Shown here piece by piece: positions 55,825-63,071 of a stretch of DNA of 64,000 bases; position 1 is the first letter of the stretch, and the number at the start of each line of letters is the position of its first letter. The notes beneath the pieces are model-generated. The model was not told where the DNA came from, searched no databases, and saw only the letters and a list, made by a program, of their open reading frames with translations. Origin of the DNA: Celeribacter halophilus. Lineage in GTDB: Bacteria > Pseudomonadota > Alphaproteobacteria > Rhodobacterales > Rhodobacteraceae. The stretch is taken from assembly GCF_900114135.1 (NCBI RefSeq), contig NZ_FORY01000006.1, positions 166,445-230,444 of the forward strand, in the 5' to 3' direction. Position numbers and translations under genes: made by a program.

Positions 55825-57312
55825 ATGTCCGTTGAAGTCCGCGTCCCGACCCTAGGTGAATCCGTCACCGAGGCCACCGTCGCCACCTGGTTCAAGAAAC
55901 CGGGCGATGCTGTGGCTGTTGACGAAATGCTCTGCGAGCTGGAAACCGACAAGGTCACTGTCGAAGTGCCCTCCCCCGCCGCAGGCACACTGGGCGAAAT
56001 CGTCGCCGCCGAAGGCACAACTGTCGGCGTTGACGCGCTGCTGGCCACGCTGAACGCTGGCGAAGGTGCCGCCCCCGCCCCGAAAGCTGCCGCCGCTCCT
56101 GCGGCTGCGGCCTCCGGCGCATCCGAAACCGTCGACATCATGGTGCCGACCCTCGGCGAATCCGTGACCGAAGCCACCGTTGCCACATGGTTCAAAGCCG
56201 TGGGTGACAGCTTCGAAGCCGACGAAATGCTCTGCGAACTGGAAACCGACAAGGTCTCCGTCGAAGTGCCCGCCCCTGCCGCTGGCACCCTGACCGCGAT
56301 CATCGCCAATGAGGGCGACACGGTTGCCGCAGGTGGCAAACTGGCTGAAATGTCCTCCGGCGCGGGCGCTGCCTCCGATCCTGCTGCTGCCGCTCCGGCT
56401 GCCGCCCCTGCGGCTTCCGCTGGCAAAGACGTCGAAAACGCACCGTCCGCCAATAAGCTGATGGCCGAAAAAGGCGTTGATGCCGCCTCCGTCACAGGCA
56501 CCGGCAAAGACGGTCGCATCATGAAAGAAGATGTGCTCAACGCGCTCAACAAACCGGCGGCAACTCCGGCCCCCGCCGCAGCCCCTGCTGCTCCGCGTCC
56601 GGTCGCAGACGCCGCCCGCGAAGAGCGCGTGAAAATGACGAAACTCCGTCAAACCATCGCGCGTCGCCTCAAAGAGTCGCAAAACACCGCCGCCATGCTC
56701 ACCACTTATAACGAGGTGGACATGACCGAAGTGATGGCTCTGCGCAAAGAGTATAAAGACCTTTTCGAGAAGAAACACGGCGTGCGCCTCGGCTTCATGT
56801 CCTTCTTCACCAAGGCCTGCTGCCACGCGCTCAAGGAAGTGCCGGAAGTGAACGCCGAAATCGACGGCACCGACATCATCTACAAGAACTACGTGAACAT
56901 GGGTGTTGCCGCTGGCACGCCGCAGGGTCTCGTGGTTCCTGTGATCCGCGATGCCGACAGCATGTCCTTTGCCGAGATCGAAAAAGCCATCGCCGAAAAA
57001 GGCAAACGCGCCCGTGACGGCAAGCTCTCTATGGCAGAGATGCAAGGCGGCACCTTCACTATCTCCAACGGTGGTGTCTACGGCTCGCTGATGTCCTCCC
57101 CGATCCTGAACCCCCCGCAATCCGGTATCCTCGGGATGCACAAGATTCAGGACCGCCCGATGGCCATCAACGGTCAGGTTGTGATCCGTCCGATGATGTA
57201 TCTGGCGCTCTCCTATGACCACCGGATCGTGGACGGCAAAGGCGCCGTGACCTTCCTCGTGCGCGTCAAAGAAGCGCTCGAAGACCCGCGCCGTCTGCTG
57301 ATGGATCTGTAA
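55825..57312 (+). CDS. sucB: 2-oxoglutarate dehydrogenase E2 (dihydrolipoamide succinyltransferase) with two lipoyl domains
   Basis: 495 aa, about 90 longer than the single-lipoyl form. Two tandem lipoyl domains, lipoylated lysines expected at K43 and K143, both in the sequence CELETDKV; Ala/Pro linkers; a peripheral-subunit-binding domain ([29 protein letters not shown], ~208-236); and the catalytic core with [37 protein letters not shown] and the active-site histidine in [13 protein letters not shown]. Transfers succinyl to CoA. Start ATG 55825, 4 bases after the sucA stop. The operon ends at a strong terminator. Confidence 0.96.
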   Translation: MSVEVRVPTLGESVTEATVATWFKKPGDAVAVDEMLCELETDKVTVEVPSPAAGTLGEIVAAEGTTVGVDALLATLNAGEGAAPAPKAAAAPAAAASGASETVDIMVPTLGESVTEATVATWFKAVGDSFEADEMLCELETDKVSVEVPAPAAGTLTAIIANEGDTVAAGGKLAEMSSGAGAASDPAAAAPAAAPAASAGKDVENAPSANKLMAEKGVDAASVTGTGKDGRIMKEDVLNALNKPAATPAPAAAPAAPRPVADAAREERVKMTKLRQTIARRLKESQNTAAMLTTYNEVDMTEVMALRKEYKDLFEKKHGVRLGFMSFFTKACCHALKEVPEVNAEIDGTDIIYKNYVNMGVAAGTPQGLVVPVIRDADSMSFAEIEKAIAEKGKRARDGKLSMAEMQGGTFTISNGGVYGSLMSSPILNPPQSGILGMHKIQDRPMAINGQVVIRPMMYLALSYDHRIVDGKGAVTFLVRVKEALEDPRRLLMDL

Positions 57313-57320
57313 GTCATTCG

Positions 57321-57355
57321 GGCCACCTCATTGATTTTGAGGTGGCCTCGTTTTT
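57321..57355 (+). terminator. Rho-independent terminator of the suc operon
   Basis: Perfect 10-bp stem GGCCACCTCA / TGAGGTGGCC, 7-base loop, followed by TCGTTTTT. It separates sucB from the atypical gene that follows. Confidence 0.88.
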
Positions 57356-57371
57356 CCGTAGAGGTTTTGCG

Positions 57372-57740
57372 ATGGATATTCTCACGGGCCTTTCGGCAGC
57401 TACCCAAGCAATCGGAATAGCCAAAGAACTAAGAGACATCGATCGCTCCGTTGATGAATCGAGTTTCAAACTGAAGCTCGCAGAATTAACGGATGCACTT
57501 GCCGATACGAAAATTGCACTTGCGGACGCTAAAGCACTGGTCGCGGAGCTAGAGGTCCAAATATCCGAAATCCGTGATGGAACAACTTGCCCAAAGTGCA
57601 GAACAGGCAGATTACAAATTACTGAAGTTATCCCGACTATGCATGACGGTGTTGAGAAACACATCTGCGAGTGTGACAACGAAAAATGTGATTACACCAC
57701 GAGCCGAAAGTTCAATTCGTCGCTCGGGAAATATGTATGA
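57372..57740 (+). CDS. Atypical low-GC gene: coiled-coil protein with C-terminal zinc-ribbon-like cysteines
   Basis: 122 aa. N-terminal helices (MDILTGLSAATQAIGIAKELRDIDRS) lead into a heptad-rich coiled coil (about 32-75: LKLAELTDALADTKIALADAKALVAELEV) and a tail with CPKC, then CEC and CDNEKCDY, spaced like a treble-clef or ribbon metal site. I recall similar proteins as orphan hypotheticals in scattered bacteria and near phage genes; no named family. The base composition (visibly near 47% GC) and codon use (many AAA, ATT, GAA, AGA) differ sharply from sucB and lpd, a sign of transfer. Its start follows the suc terminator by 17 bases. Confidence 0.7.
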   Translation: MDILTGLSAATQAIGIAKELRDIDRSVDESSFKLKLAELTDALADTKIALADAKALVAELEVQISEIRDGTTCPKCRTGRLQITEVIPTMHDGVEKHICECDNEKCDYTTSRKFNSSLGKYV

Positions 57741-58138
57741 TCATGACCCCGCTCCTCACCCTCCTCGCCCTCGTAGGCCTCTTGCACATCGCGCAATTCG
57801 CGGTGGCGTCCTACATGGCGAATGTAGATCTCGGGCAGGGTTACACGACAAGCCCACGCGACCGTGCGCCGTCACGCGAGATGCGTGTGGGCACCGCGCG
57901 GATGCTGCGGGCCTATGACAATCATATCCAGATGTTTCCGTTCTTCGCGGCGGGTGTGCTCCTGATCCACCTTTCGGGTCAGTCGAGCACCGTCACCGTG
58001 GCGGCGGCCTCTGTCTATCTCATCGCGCGGATGCTCTATGTGCCCGCTTATGCCTTTGGCTGGCAACCGTGGCGGTCCCTGATCTGGGTCACGGCCATGC
58101 TCTGTTGTGCCATATTGTTCATCGCGGCGCTTCTGTGA
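57737..58138 (+). CDS. MAPEG family membrane protein
   Basis: 133 aa with four transmembrane helices. MAPEG-type features: N-terminal helix, SREMRVGTARMLRAYDNHIQMFPFFAAGVLLIHLSG (the conserved R-A-x-x-N-x-x-E-like segment with N-H in place of N-x-x-E), and YLIARMLYVPAYAFGWQPWRSLIWVTAM. Eukaryotic MAPEGs act on eicosanoids and glutathione; bacterial roles are mostly unknown. Starts in a 4-base overlap with the low-GC gene, so they may share a transcript. Confidence 0.85.
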   Translation: MIMTPLLTLLALVGLLHIAQFAVASYMANVDLGQGYTTSPRDRAPSREMRVGTARMLRAYDNHIQMFPFFAAGVLLIHLSGQSSTVTVAAASVYLIARMLYVPAYAFGWQPWRSLIWVTAMLCCAILFIAALL

Positions 58139-58153
58139 GCGCCTATCAAAAAT

Positions 58154-58197
58154 GCCCGACGGTTGTCCGACGCTTGTCCGACATAAGTCCGACACTG
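58154..58197 (+). repeat. Four 11-bp phased repeats upstream of lpd
   Basis: The heptamer G(T/C)CCGAC starts at 58154, 58165, 58176 and 58187, exactly 11 bp apart: GCCCGACGGTT, GTCCGACGCTT, GTCCGACATAA, GTCCGACACTG. The array fills the middle of the 93-bp MAPEG-lpd gap, directly upstream of the lpd ribosome-binding site. Helical phasing suggests cooperative binding of a regulator along one DNA face. Confidence 0.75.
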
Positions 58198-58231
58198 GAA
58201 AACGACCAATTCAAAGACCAAGGAGAAGACC

Positions 58232-59626
58232 ATGGCATCTTATGACGTAATCATCATCGGCGCGGGTCCGGGCGGCTATGTATCCGCCATTCGCTGCGCC
58301 CAACTGGGCCTCAAGACCGCCGTGGTTGAAGGCCGCGAGACGCTGGGCGGCACCTGCCTCAACGTGGGCTGTATCCCCTCCAAGGCGCTGCTGAACGCGA
58401 CCCATCATCTGCACGAAGCCGAGCATAATTTCGCGGCCATGGGCCTCAAGGGCAAGTCGCCTTCCGTCGACTGGAACCAGATGAAAGCCTATAAGGATGA
58501 CGTTGTCGGCCAGAACACCGGCGGCATCGAATTCCTGTTTAAAAAGAACAAGGTAGACTGGCTCAAAGGCTGGGCGACCATTCCGGCTGCGGGCAAGGTC
58601 AAGGTCGGTGACGAGGTCCATGAGGCCAAGAATATCGTCGTCGCTTCCGGCTCTGTGCCGACCTCCCTGCCCGGCGTTGAAGTGAACAACGAAGGCGGCG
58701 TGGTTGTGGACAGCACCGGCGCGCTGGAACTGCCGAAAGTTCCGAAGAAACTCGCCGTCATCGGTGCCGGTGTGATCGGTCTGGAGCTTGGTTCCGTCTA
58801 CGCCCGTCTCGGCGCGGAAGTGACCGTGGTGGAATACATGGATTTCATCACCCCCGGCATGGATGCCGACGTTCAGCGCACCTTCAAAAAGCTGCTTGAA
58901 AAACAAGGCCTTAAATTCGTTCTCGGCGCCGCTGTTCAGGGTGTGGATGCGTCCAAAACCAAGGCCAAAGTCAACTACAAGCTCAAGAAAGACGACAGCG
59001 AGCATGTGCTTGACGCCGACGTGGTTCTGGTTGCCACGGGCCGCAAGCCTTTCACCGACGGTCTGGGCCTCGCCGAGATTGGCGTCGAATTCACCGACCG
59101 CGGGCAGGTCAAAACCGACGCCCATTGGGCCACCAACGTGCCCGGCATCTACGCCATCGGTGACGCCATCGTCGGCCCGATGCTCGCCCACAAGGCCGAA
59201 GACGAAGGCATGGCCGTCGCTGAGGTTCTTGCAGGCAAACATGGCCATGTGAATTACGACGTGATCCCCGGCGTGATCTACACTTCGCCGGAGGTTGCCA
59301 CCGTCGGCAAGACCGAAGCGCAGCTGAAAGCAGAAGGCCGCAAGGTCAAAGTCGGCAAGTTCTCCTTCATGGGCAACGCCCGCGCCAAAGCCGTGTTCCA
59401 AGGCGATGGCTTCGTGAAGCTCATTGCAGACGCAGAAACCGACCGCCTTCTGGGCGCTGCGATCATCGGTCCGGCAGCGGGCGACATGATCCACGAAATC
59501 TGTGTGGCAATGGAATATGGCGGCTCCGCTCAGGACATCGCACTGACCTGCCACGCGCACCCGACCTATTCGGAAGCCGTGCGCGAGGCCGCTCTGGCCT
59601 GTGGCGACGGTCCGATCCACGCGTAA
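58232..59626 (+). CDS. lpd: Dihydrolipoyl dehydrogenase (E3)
   Basis: 464 aa flavoprotein disulfide reductase. FAD motif [22 protein letters not shown], redox disulfide in [19 protein letters not shown] motif [22 protein letters not shown], second FAD contact [22 protein letters not shown], and the C-terminal active-site base in [12 protein letters not shown]. Reoxidises the lipoyl groups of SucB and other E2 proteins. Good ribosome-binding site AAGGAGAAG; preceded by the 11-bp repeat array; terminator after the stop. Confidence 0.97.
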   Translation: MASYDVIIIGAGPGGYVSAIRCAQLGLKTAVVEGRETLGGTCLNVGCIPSKALLNATHHLHEAEHNFAAMGLKGKSPSVDWNQMKAYKDDVVGQNTGGIEFLFKKNKVDWLKGWATIPAAGKVKVGDEVHEAKNIVVASGSVPTSLPGVEVNNEGGVVVDSTGALELPKVPKKLAVIGAGVIGLELGSVYARLGAEVTVVEYMDFITPGMDADVQRTFKKLLEKQGLKFVLGAAVQGVDASKTKAKVNYKLKKDDSEHVLDADVVLVATGRKPFTDGLGLAEIGVEFTDRGQVKTDAHWATNVPGIYAIGDAIVGPMLAHKAEDEGMAVAEVLAGKHGHVNYDVIPGVIYTSPEVATVGKTEAQLKAEGRKVKVGKFSFMGNARAKAVFQGDGFVKLIADAETDRLLGAAIIGPAAGDMIHEICVAMEYGGSAQDIALTCHAHPTYSEAVREAALACGDGPIHA

Positions 59627-59648
59627 GGCGCGGGGTTTCAACGAACAG

Positions 59649-59676
59649 AAAAGGCGCTCCTTTGAGCGCCTTTTTT
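59649..59676. terminator. Bidirectional terminator between lpd and the thioesterase gene
   Basis: Perfect 11-bp stem AAAAGGCGCTC / GAGCGCCTTTT with a 4-base loop and T-run on the plus strand, A-run before it; serves both convergent genes. Confidence 0.9.
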
Positions 59677-59707
59677 ATGACCTGTACCGCGCCGAACTTA
59701 TCGGGCT

Positions 59708-60184
59708 TCAGCCTGTGCCAGACGCCGCCTCTTCCAGCCGCTGCGCATGCTCACGCCGCAATGCCTTGCGCAGCTCCGCCGCATGCCAGCGTTGCTTATC
59801 CACGTCGCTCTCCGGCGTAAACCGTGGCACCTCAACGGTTTTCCCGTTCTCATCCACCGCCACCATAGTGAAATAGCAGGAATTCGTATGCCGCACGGTT
59901 TGCGTGCGAATGTTCTCCGCCTCAACCCGAATCCCGATCTCCATCGAACTGCGACCGACATAATTCACGGTCGCCCTACAATGCACCAACTCGCCCACAT
60001 GGATCGGCTCTTTGAACATCACCTGATCGACAGACAGCGTCACCGCATATTGTCCAGAATACCGCGAGGCACAGGAGAAAGCGACAAGATCCAGAAGCCG
60101 CAGCAATGCGCCGCCATGCACCTTGCCGGAAAAATTCGCCAGATCCGGCGTCATCATTTCCGTCATTTCCAGATAGCGTGTCAT
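59708..60184 (-). CDS. Acyl-CoA thioesterase, hot-dog fold (YciA-like)
   Basis: 158 aa. Hot-dog fold thioesterase: MTPDLANFSGKVHGGALLRLLDLVAFSCASRYSGQYAVTLSVDQVMFKEPIHVGELVHCRATVNYVG contains the conserved N/D-x(n)-HGG catalytic helix of the acyl-CoA hydrolase family. Hydrolyses acyl-CoA in the cytoplasm; chain preference unknown. Start ATG 60184 after AAGGAGACA. Confidence 0.9.
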   Translation of the reverse strand: MTRYLEMTEMMTPDLANFSGKVHGGALLRLLDLVAFSCASRYSGQYAVTLSVDQVMFKEPIHVGELVHCRATVNYVGRSSMEIGIRVEAENIRTQTVRHTNSCYFTMVAVDENGKTVEVPRFTPESDVDKQRWHAAELRKALRREHAQRLEEAASGTG

Positions 60185-60578
60185 GGCTGTCTCCTTTTGC
60201 TGCACCCGCAGAAAACGCTGTGGCACAGAAAAGGTCAAGTCGATCACAAGTGAGAAGGGACCGCCGAAAATGGCGGTCCCCTCTCGTCCGACCCATCATC
60301 GGGGGGGGTGAGAAGGGCCGGAATCTCTCTTTTCTCATAACGTGGCGCATACAAATCCCGCCAATAACACAGGCGTGATCGGCACGTTCGCGCTCACAGT
60401 CACAAGCACTAACGCCGCAAGACAGACATTCCGTCGCGCCATTTTCACTTTTTTAAGATTTTTCTGAAATTATCTGAGGACAGCTAAAAAGCGCATTGTT
60501 TACGGGCCACATCACGGCGCGTTTCCAGCTGCATTTCAGGTCATCGGGTCACAGAGCTACGCCACACAAATCGCGAGG
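60185..60578. other. 394-bp intergenic region, one strong hairpin
   Basis: Lies between the thioesterase start and the GntR stop. A perfect 9-bp hairpin GGGACCGCC / GGCGGTCCC (60257-60280, 6-base loop) has no T-run on either side. TCGATCACA at 60240-60248 resembles the sdh/suc palindrome at 7 of 10 bases. The remaining AT-richer part near 60440-60490 shows no gene or clear promoter. Confidence 0.5.
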
Positions 60579-61232
60579 TCACATAGCAAGCATACGCAAA
60601 CCTTTGGTCACATCCGAGCGCACCGCAAGGCGCAACCCCGGCTCGTCCCCTGCACGCAACGCCGCCACGATCAGGCGGTGGTTATGCGGCACTTCCGTGC
60701 GATTGAGCTTCGCATAGAGTGCTCGCATCGTCGGTCCGAGTTGCAGCCAGACGGTTTCGGTCAAGGCCAACATGGCAGGCGCCTGTGCACGCAGATAGAG
60801 GGTTCGATGAAAGTCCAGATTGGCGCGGATATAACCGACATCATCATGCTTGGCGACCATCTCCGCGATGGTGCCATTGATCGTCTGAAGCCGTTCGATC
60901 AGTGCCATATGCGCCCGAGGAAGCGCGCGCGAGGCCAGTTCTGGCTCGATCAACGCACGGATGGAGGCCAGTTCTTCCAGACGCTCGTTCGACAGTTCCG
61001 GCGTGCTGACCCGTCCGGATGCCGAGAGGTTGAGCCCGCCATCAGCCACCAGCCGCCGCACCGCCTCGCGCGAAGGCGTCATCGAGACGTCGAACATCTT
61101 GCCGATACCGCGCAGCGTCAGCGCCTGTCCGGGGGCAAACTCCCCATGCATGATTCGCGAGCGCAAAGCCCGATAGATACGGTCATGTGCTGCGGTCGGA
61201 TTATCGGAGAGTCTGGTCGTCGGCGTAATCAT
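60579..61232 (-). CDS. GntR family transcriptional regulator, FCD type (AkgR-like candidate)
   Basis: 217 aa. Winged helix GntR domain (HDRIYRALRSRIMHGEFAPGQALTLRGIGKMFDVSMTPSREAVRRLVADGGL) followed by an all-helical FadR-type effector domain with the metal-binding pattern (RALIEPELASRA, NLDFHRTLYLRAQAPAML, NHRLIVAALRAGDEPGLRLAVRSDV). Start ATG 61232. A perfect TGTGATCACA sits 10-19 bases upstream of its start, and pairs of the same palindrome flank sdh and suc, which suggests autoregulation and control of the TCA cycle. In R. sphaeroides the GntR protein AkgR (RSP_0981, near the sdh/suc cluster as I recall) activates TCA genes; this gene is the natural orthologue candidate. Confidence 0.88.
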   Translation of the reverse strand: MITPTTRLSDNPTAAHDRIYRALRSRIMHGEFAPGQALTLRGIGKMFDVSMTPSREAVRRLVADGGLNLSASGRVSTPELSNERLEELASIRALIEPELASRALPRAHMALIERLQTINGTIAEMVAKHDDVGYIRANLDFHRTLYLRAQAPAMLALTETVWLQLGPTMRALYAKLNRTEVPHNHRLIVAALRAGDEPGLRLAVRSDVTKGLRMLAM

Positions 61233-61241
61233 AGGCGCACT

Positions 61242-61251
61242 TGTGATCACA
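61242..61251. promoter_or_regulatory. TGTGATCACA operator in front of the GntR gene
   Basis: Perfect copy of the palindrome, 10 bases upstream of the ATG, overlapping where the transcription start or ribosome-binding site should be; this position favours autorepression. Confidence 0.7.
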
Positions 61252-61263
61252 ATGGGCGAAAAG

Positions 61264-61959
61264 TCAATCCGCGTCGAACCGCCATGCGTGCAAGCGCTCA
61301 CCTTCCTCACGCAACCAGCGTCGATGTATCGCGTAGTCGGGACACAGGCGTTCCACATGAGCCCAGAAGCGGGCCGAGTGGTTCATCTCAAGCCGATGCG
61401 CCACCTCATGGGCCGCCACATAATCCAGCACCGCCTCAGGAGCCATGACAAGCCGCCAGGAATACATGAGGTTTCCCGTAGAGGTGCACGATCCCCAGCG
61501 CGAACGCGGATCGCGCAAGGTGATCCGGCCATAATCTGTCCCCAGTTGCGCGGCGTAGCGATCTGACGCCGCACGCAGGCGCATCTGCGCTTCGAGTTTC
61601 AGAAAGGCTTTCACCTTGGCCACCACAACCGTCTCATCCCCCGGCACCACAAGACGCCCGTCTTTGAGAACAGCGCGTCGCCCCTGCCCCGGTTGGATTT
61701 CAACCTCATGGCCCAGAAACGGCAAACGCACCCCGAATCCGGGCATCTGGCGCGGCGCACGACTGCCGAGATGTTTGCGTATCCATGCCTCTTTTTCACG
61801 CACAAAAGCCACGGCCTCCCGCTCCGGCAGACGCGCAGGCATGGACAATGTCACCCGCCCGTCCAGACGCGACACGCGCAGGGACAACCGCTTGGCCCGC
61901 GCAGAGCGCCGCAACGTGACTCCGACCGGCGGATCGCCTTCCAAAATAAAGTCAGCCAT
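61264..61959 (-). CDS. YgjP/SprT-like M48-type metallopeptidase
   Basis: 231 aa. YgjP family (DUF45): VTLRRSARAKRLSLRVSRLDGRVTLSMPARLPEREAVAFVREKEAWIRKHL, then ITLRDPRSRWGSCTSTGNLMYSWRLVMAPEAVLDYVAAHEVAHRLEMNHSARFWAHVERLCPDY. The HEVAH zinc motif and the RWGSC block are diagnostic. Enzymatic activity is not well defined in bacteria. Start ATG 61959 with AGAGG 9 bases before it. It ends 31 bases before the GntR start on the same strand, so partial co-transcription is possible. Confidence 0.88.
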   Translation of the reverse strand: MADFILEGDPPVGVTLRRSARAKRLSLRVSRLDGRVTLSMPARLPEREAVAFVREKEAWIRKHLGSRAPRQMPGFGVRLPFLGHEVEIQPGQGRRAVLKDGRLVVPGDETVVVAKVKAFLKLEAQMRLRAASDRYAAQLGTDYGRITLRDPRSRWGSCTSTGNLMYSWRLVMAPEAVLDYVAAHEVAHRLEMNHSARFWAHVERLCPDYAIHRRWLREEGERLHAWRFDAD

Positions 61960-62121
61960 GCCCATGCCTCTTTGCCCGATCCCCATGTCATAGCCTGCCC
62001 GAATGCCGGAGACCACGATCTTTACCGTTTTTTAGGGCAAAAGCCTTTGACAGCCTCTTTGCAATATGGCATGGCGCGCAGGTCTCCACATATGGATCAG
62101 TTACAACGAAAGGGATTCATC

Positions 62122-62436
62122 ATGCCCAAAGAGGAATGGGGCGTAAAACGTGTCTGCCCCACCACCGGCAAACGGTTCTATGATTTGAACCGCGATCCGA
62201 TCGTGTCTCCCTATACCGGCGAGACCGTAACCTTTGACGTGAACAACAAATCCCGTGTTGCCATCGCCGAAAAGACCGAAGCCAAACCTGCCGAAGAGCT
62301 CGACACCGAAGACGATCTGCTCGTTGAAGACGATGCAGACATCGATATCGATGACGATCTTCTCGACGACGACGAGGATGACGACAACGTTTCCCTCGAA
62401 GAAATCGCGGACGTCGCAGCAGACGACGACGAATAA
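62122..62436 (+). CDS. TIGR02300 family acidic-tail protein
   Basis: 104 aa. The N-terminal half (PKEEWGVKRVCPTTGKRFYDLNRDPIVSPYTG) is the conserved TIGR02300 core, containing a single-Cys CP pattern; the second half is extremely acidic (long runs of D and E from about residue 57). Family known from alphaproteobacteria without function. Start ATG 62122 after AAAGGG; other, longer frames upstream are not coding. Confidence 0.85.
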   Translation: MPKEEWGVKRVCPTTGKRFYDLNRDPIVSPYTGETVTFDVNNKSRVAIAEKTEAKPAEELDTEDDLLVEDDADIDIDDDLLDDDEDDDNVSLEEIADVAADDDE

Positions 62437-62441
62437 TGATT

Positions 62442-62478
62442 ATGACAGGTGGAAAAATTCATCCGCCTGTCATTTTTT
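62442..62478 (+). terminator. Rho-independent terminator of the TIGR02300 gene
   Basis: Eleven-bp stem ATGACAGGTGG / CCGCCTGTCAT (one G-T pair) followed by TTTTTT. Confidence 0.88.
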
Positions 62479-62572
62479 CTCTTGCAACACCAAGCAAGAC
62501 AAAATAGTTAGCGCGGGCGGACGGAAATCGCTCATCCGCACAGACGCCTGACCGGCGCGAAACCGGTCGTAT

Positions 62573-62648
62573 GGGGCCTTAGCTCAGCTGGGAGAGCGCC
62601 TGCATGGCATGCAGGAGGTCAGCGGTTCGATCCCGCTAGGCTCCACCA
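62573..62648 (+). tRNA. tRNA-Ala(GGC)
   Basis: 76 nt with encoded CCA. Acceptor GGGGCCT / AGGCTCC (one G-T pair), D-arm GCTCAGCTGGGAGAGC, anticodon stem-loop CCTGC-ATGGCAT-GCAGG with anticodon GGC, T-arm AGCGG-TTCGATC-CCGCT. All invariant positions are in place. Confidence 0.97.
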
Positions 62649-62850
62649 TACCTCACCTGAAAAAGACGATACGAAACCCACCCATCAGCAGGATGCTCTC
62701 AAAACATTCATAGAATGTGCTCTTGTTATCGTATCCGCATCAGGCTTCAATGGTCGCGCCAACCATTTCCCCAAACATACACCAAATATTAAGAAGCCTC
62801 CGCCATATTCCAGAGCACATTGATGTTCTGGCCCGAAGGAGTAGAAAAGT

Positions 62851-62934
62851 ATGAGATCGGTGGTGTCCGCTCAGACCTCATATCGCCATTCCTATGCAAA
62901 TCCCGTAGTTAACGGTATTTACAGAATTCTGTAA
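62851..62934 (+). CDS. Candidate leader peptide or small protein upstream of acs
   Basis: 27 codons starting MRSVVSAQTSYRHSYANPVV, then ending in IYRIL before TAA. AAGGAG lies 9 bases before the ATG, better than for many real genes here. The stop falls inside the 18-bp palindrome. It is either a short regulatory leader for acs or chance; no homologue is known to me. Confidence 0.35.
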   Translation: MRSVVSAQTSYRHSYANPVVNGIYRIL

Positions 62935-62935
62935 A
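62918..62935. promoter_or_regulatory. 18-bp perfect palindrome upstream of acs
   Basis: TTTACAGAATTCTGTAAA, symmetric at all 18 positions, 137-154 bases upstream of the acs start. Probable operator; regulator unknown. Confidence 0.55.
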
Positions 62936-63071
62936 ACTCGGTGAACCCCTTCACAAATGCGTTCTCAAATCCCGAGTATAAAGGAGATTTTTCTCTCAAA
63001 CGCTGTAAACATCTTCCTTGAGGATAAGACTCATTCACTGAATGAGCCATGTTTTGAGCTTGGGAGGCAAC

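Larger units (their letters stand above)
62649..63071 (+). promoter_or_regulatory. acs upstream region
   Basis: 423 bp between tRNA-Ala and acs. It holds an 18-bp perfect palindrome TTTACAGAATTCTGTAAA (62918-62935), a 27-codon frame with a strong ribosome-binding site (62851-62934), and GATACGA / ATCGTATC arms around 62667-62735. No clear sigma-70 pair; several weak boxes near 62900-62960. Confidence 0.5.

Noticed and set aside
60257..60280. Terminator for the thioesterase or GntR gene
   Set aside because: The hairpin is perfect, but neither gene ends there (it is upstream of the thioesterase and beyond the GntR 3' end by about 300 bases) and no T-run follows.
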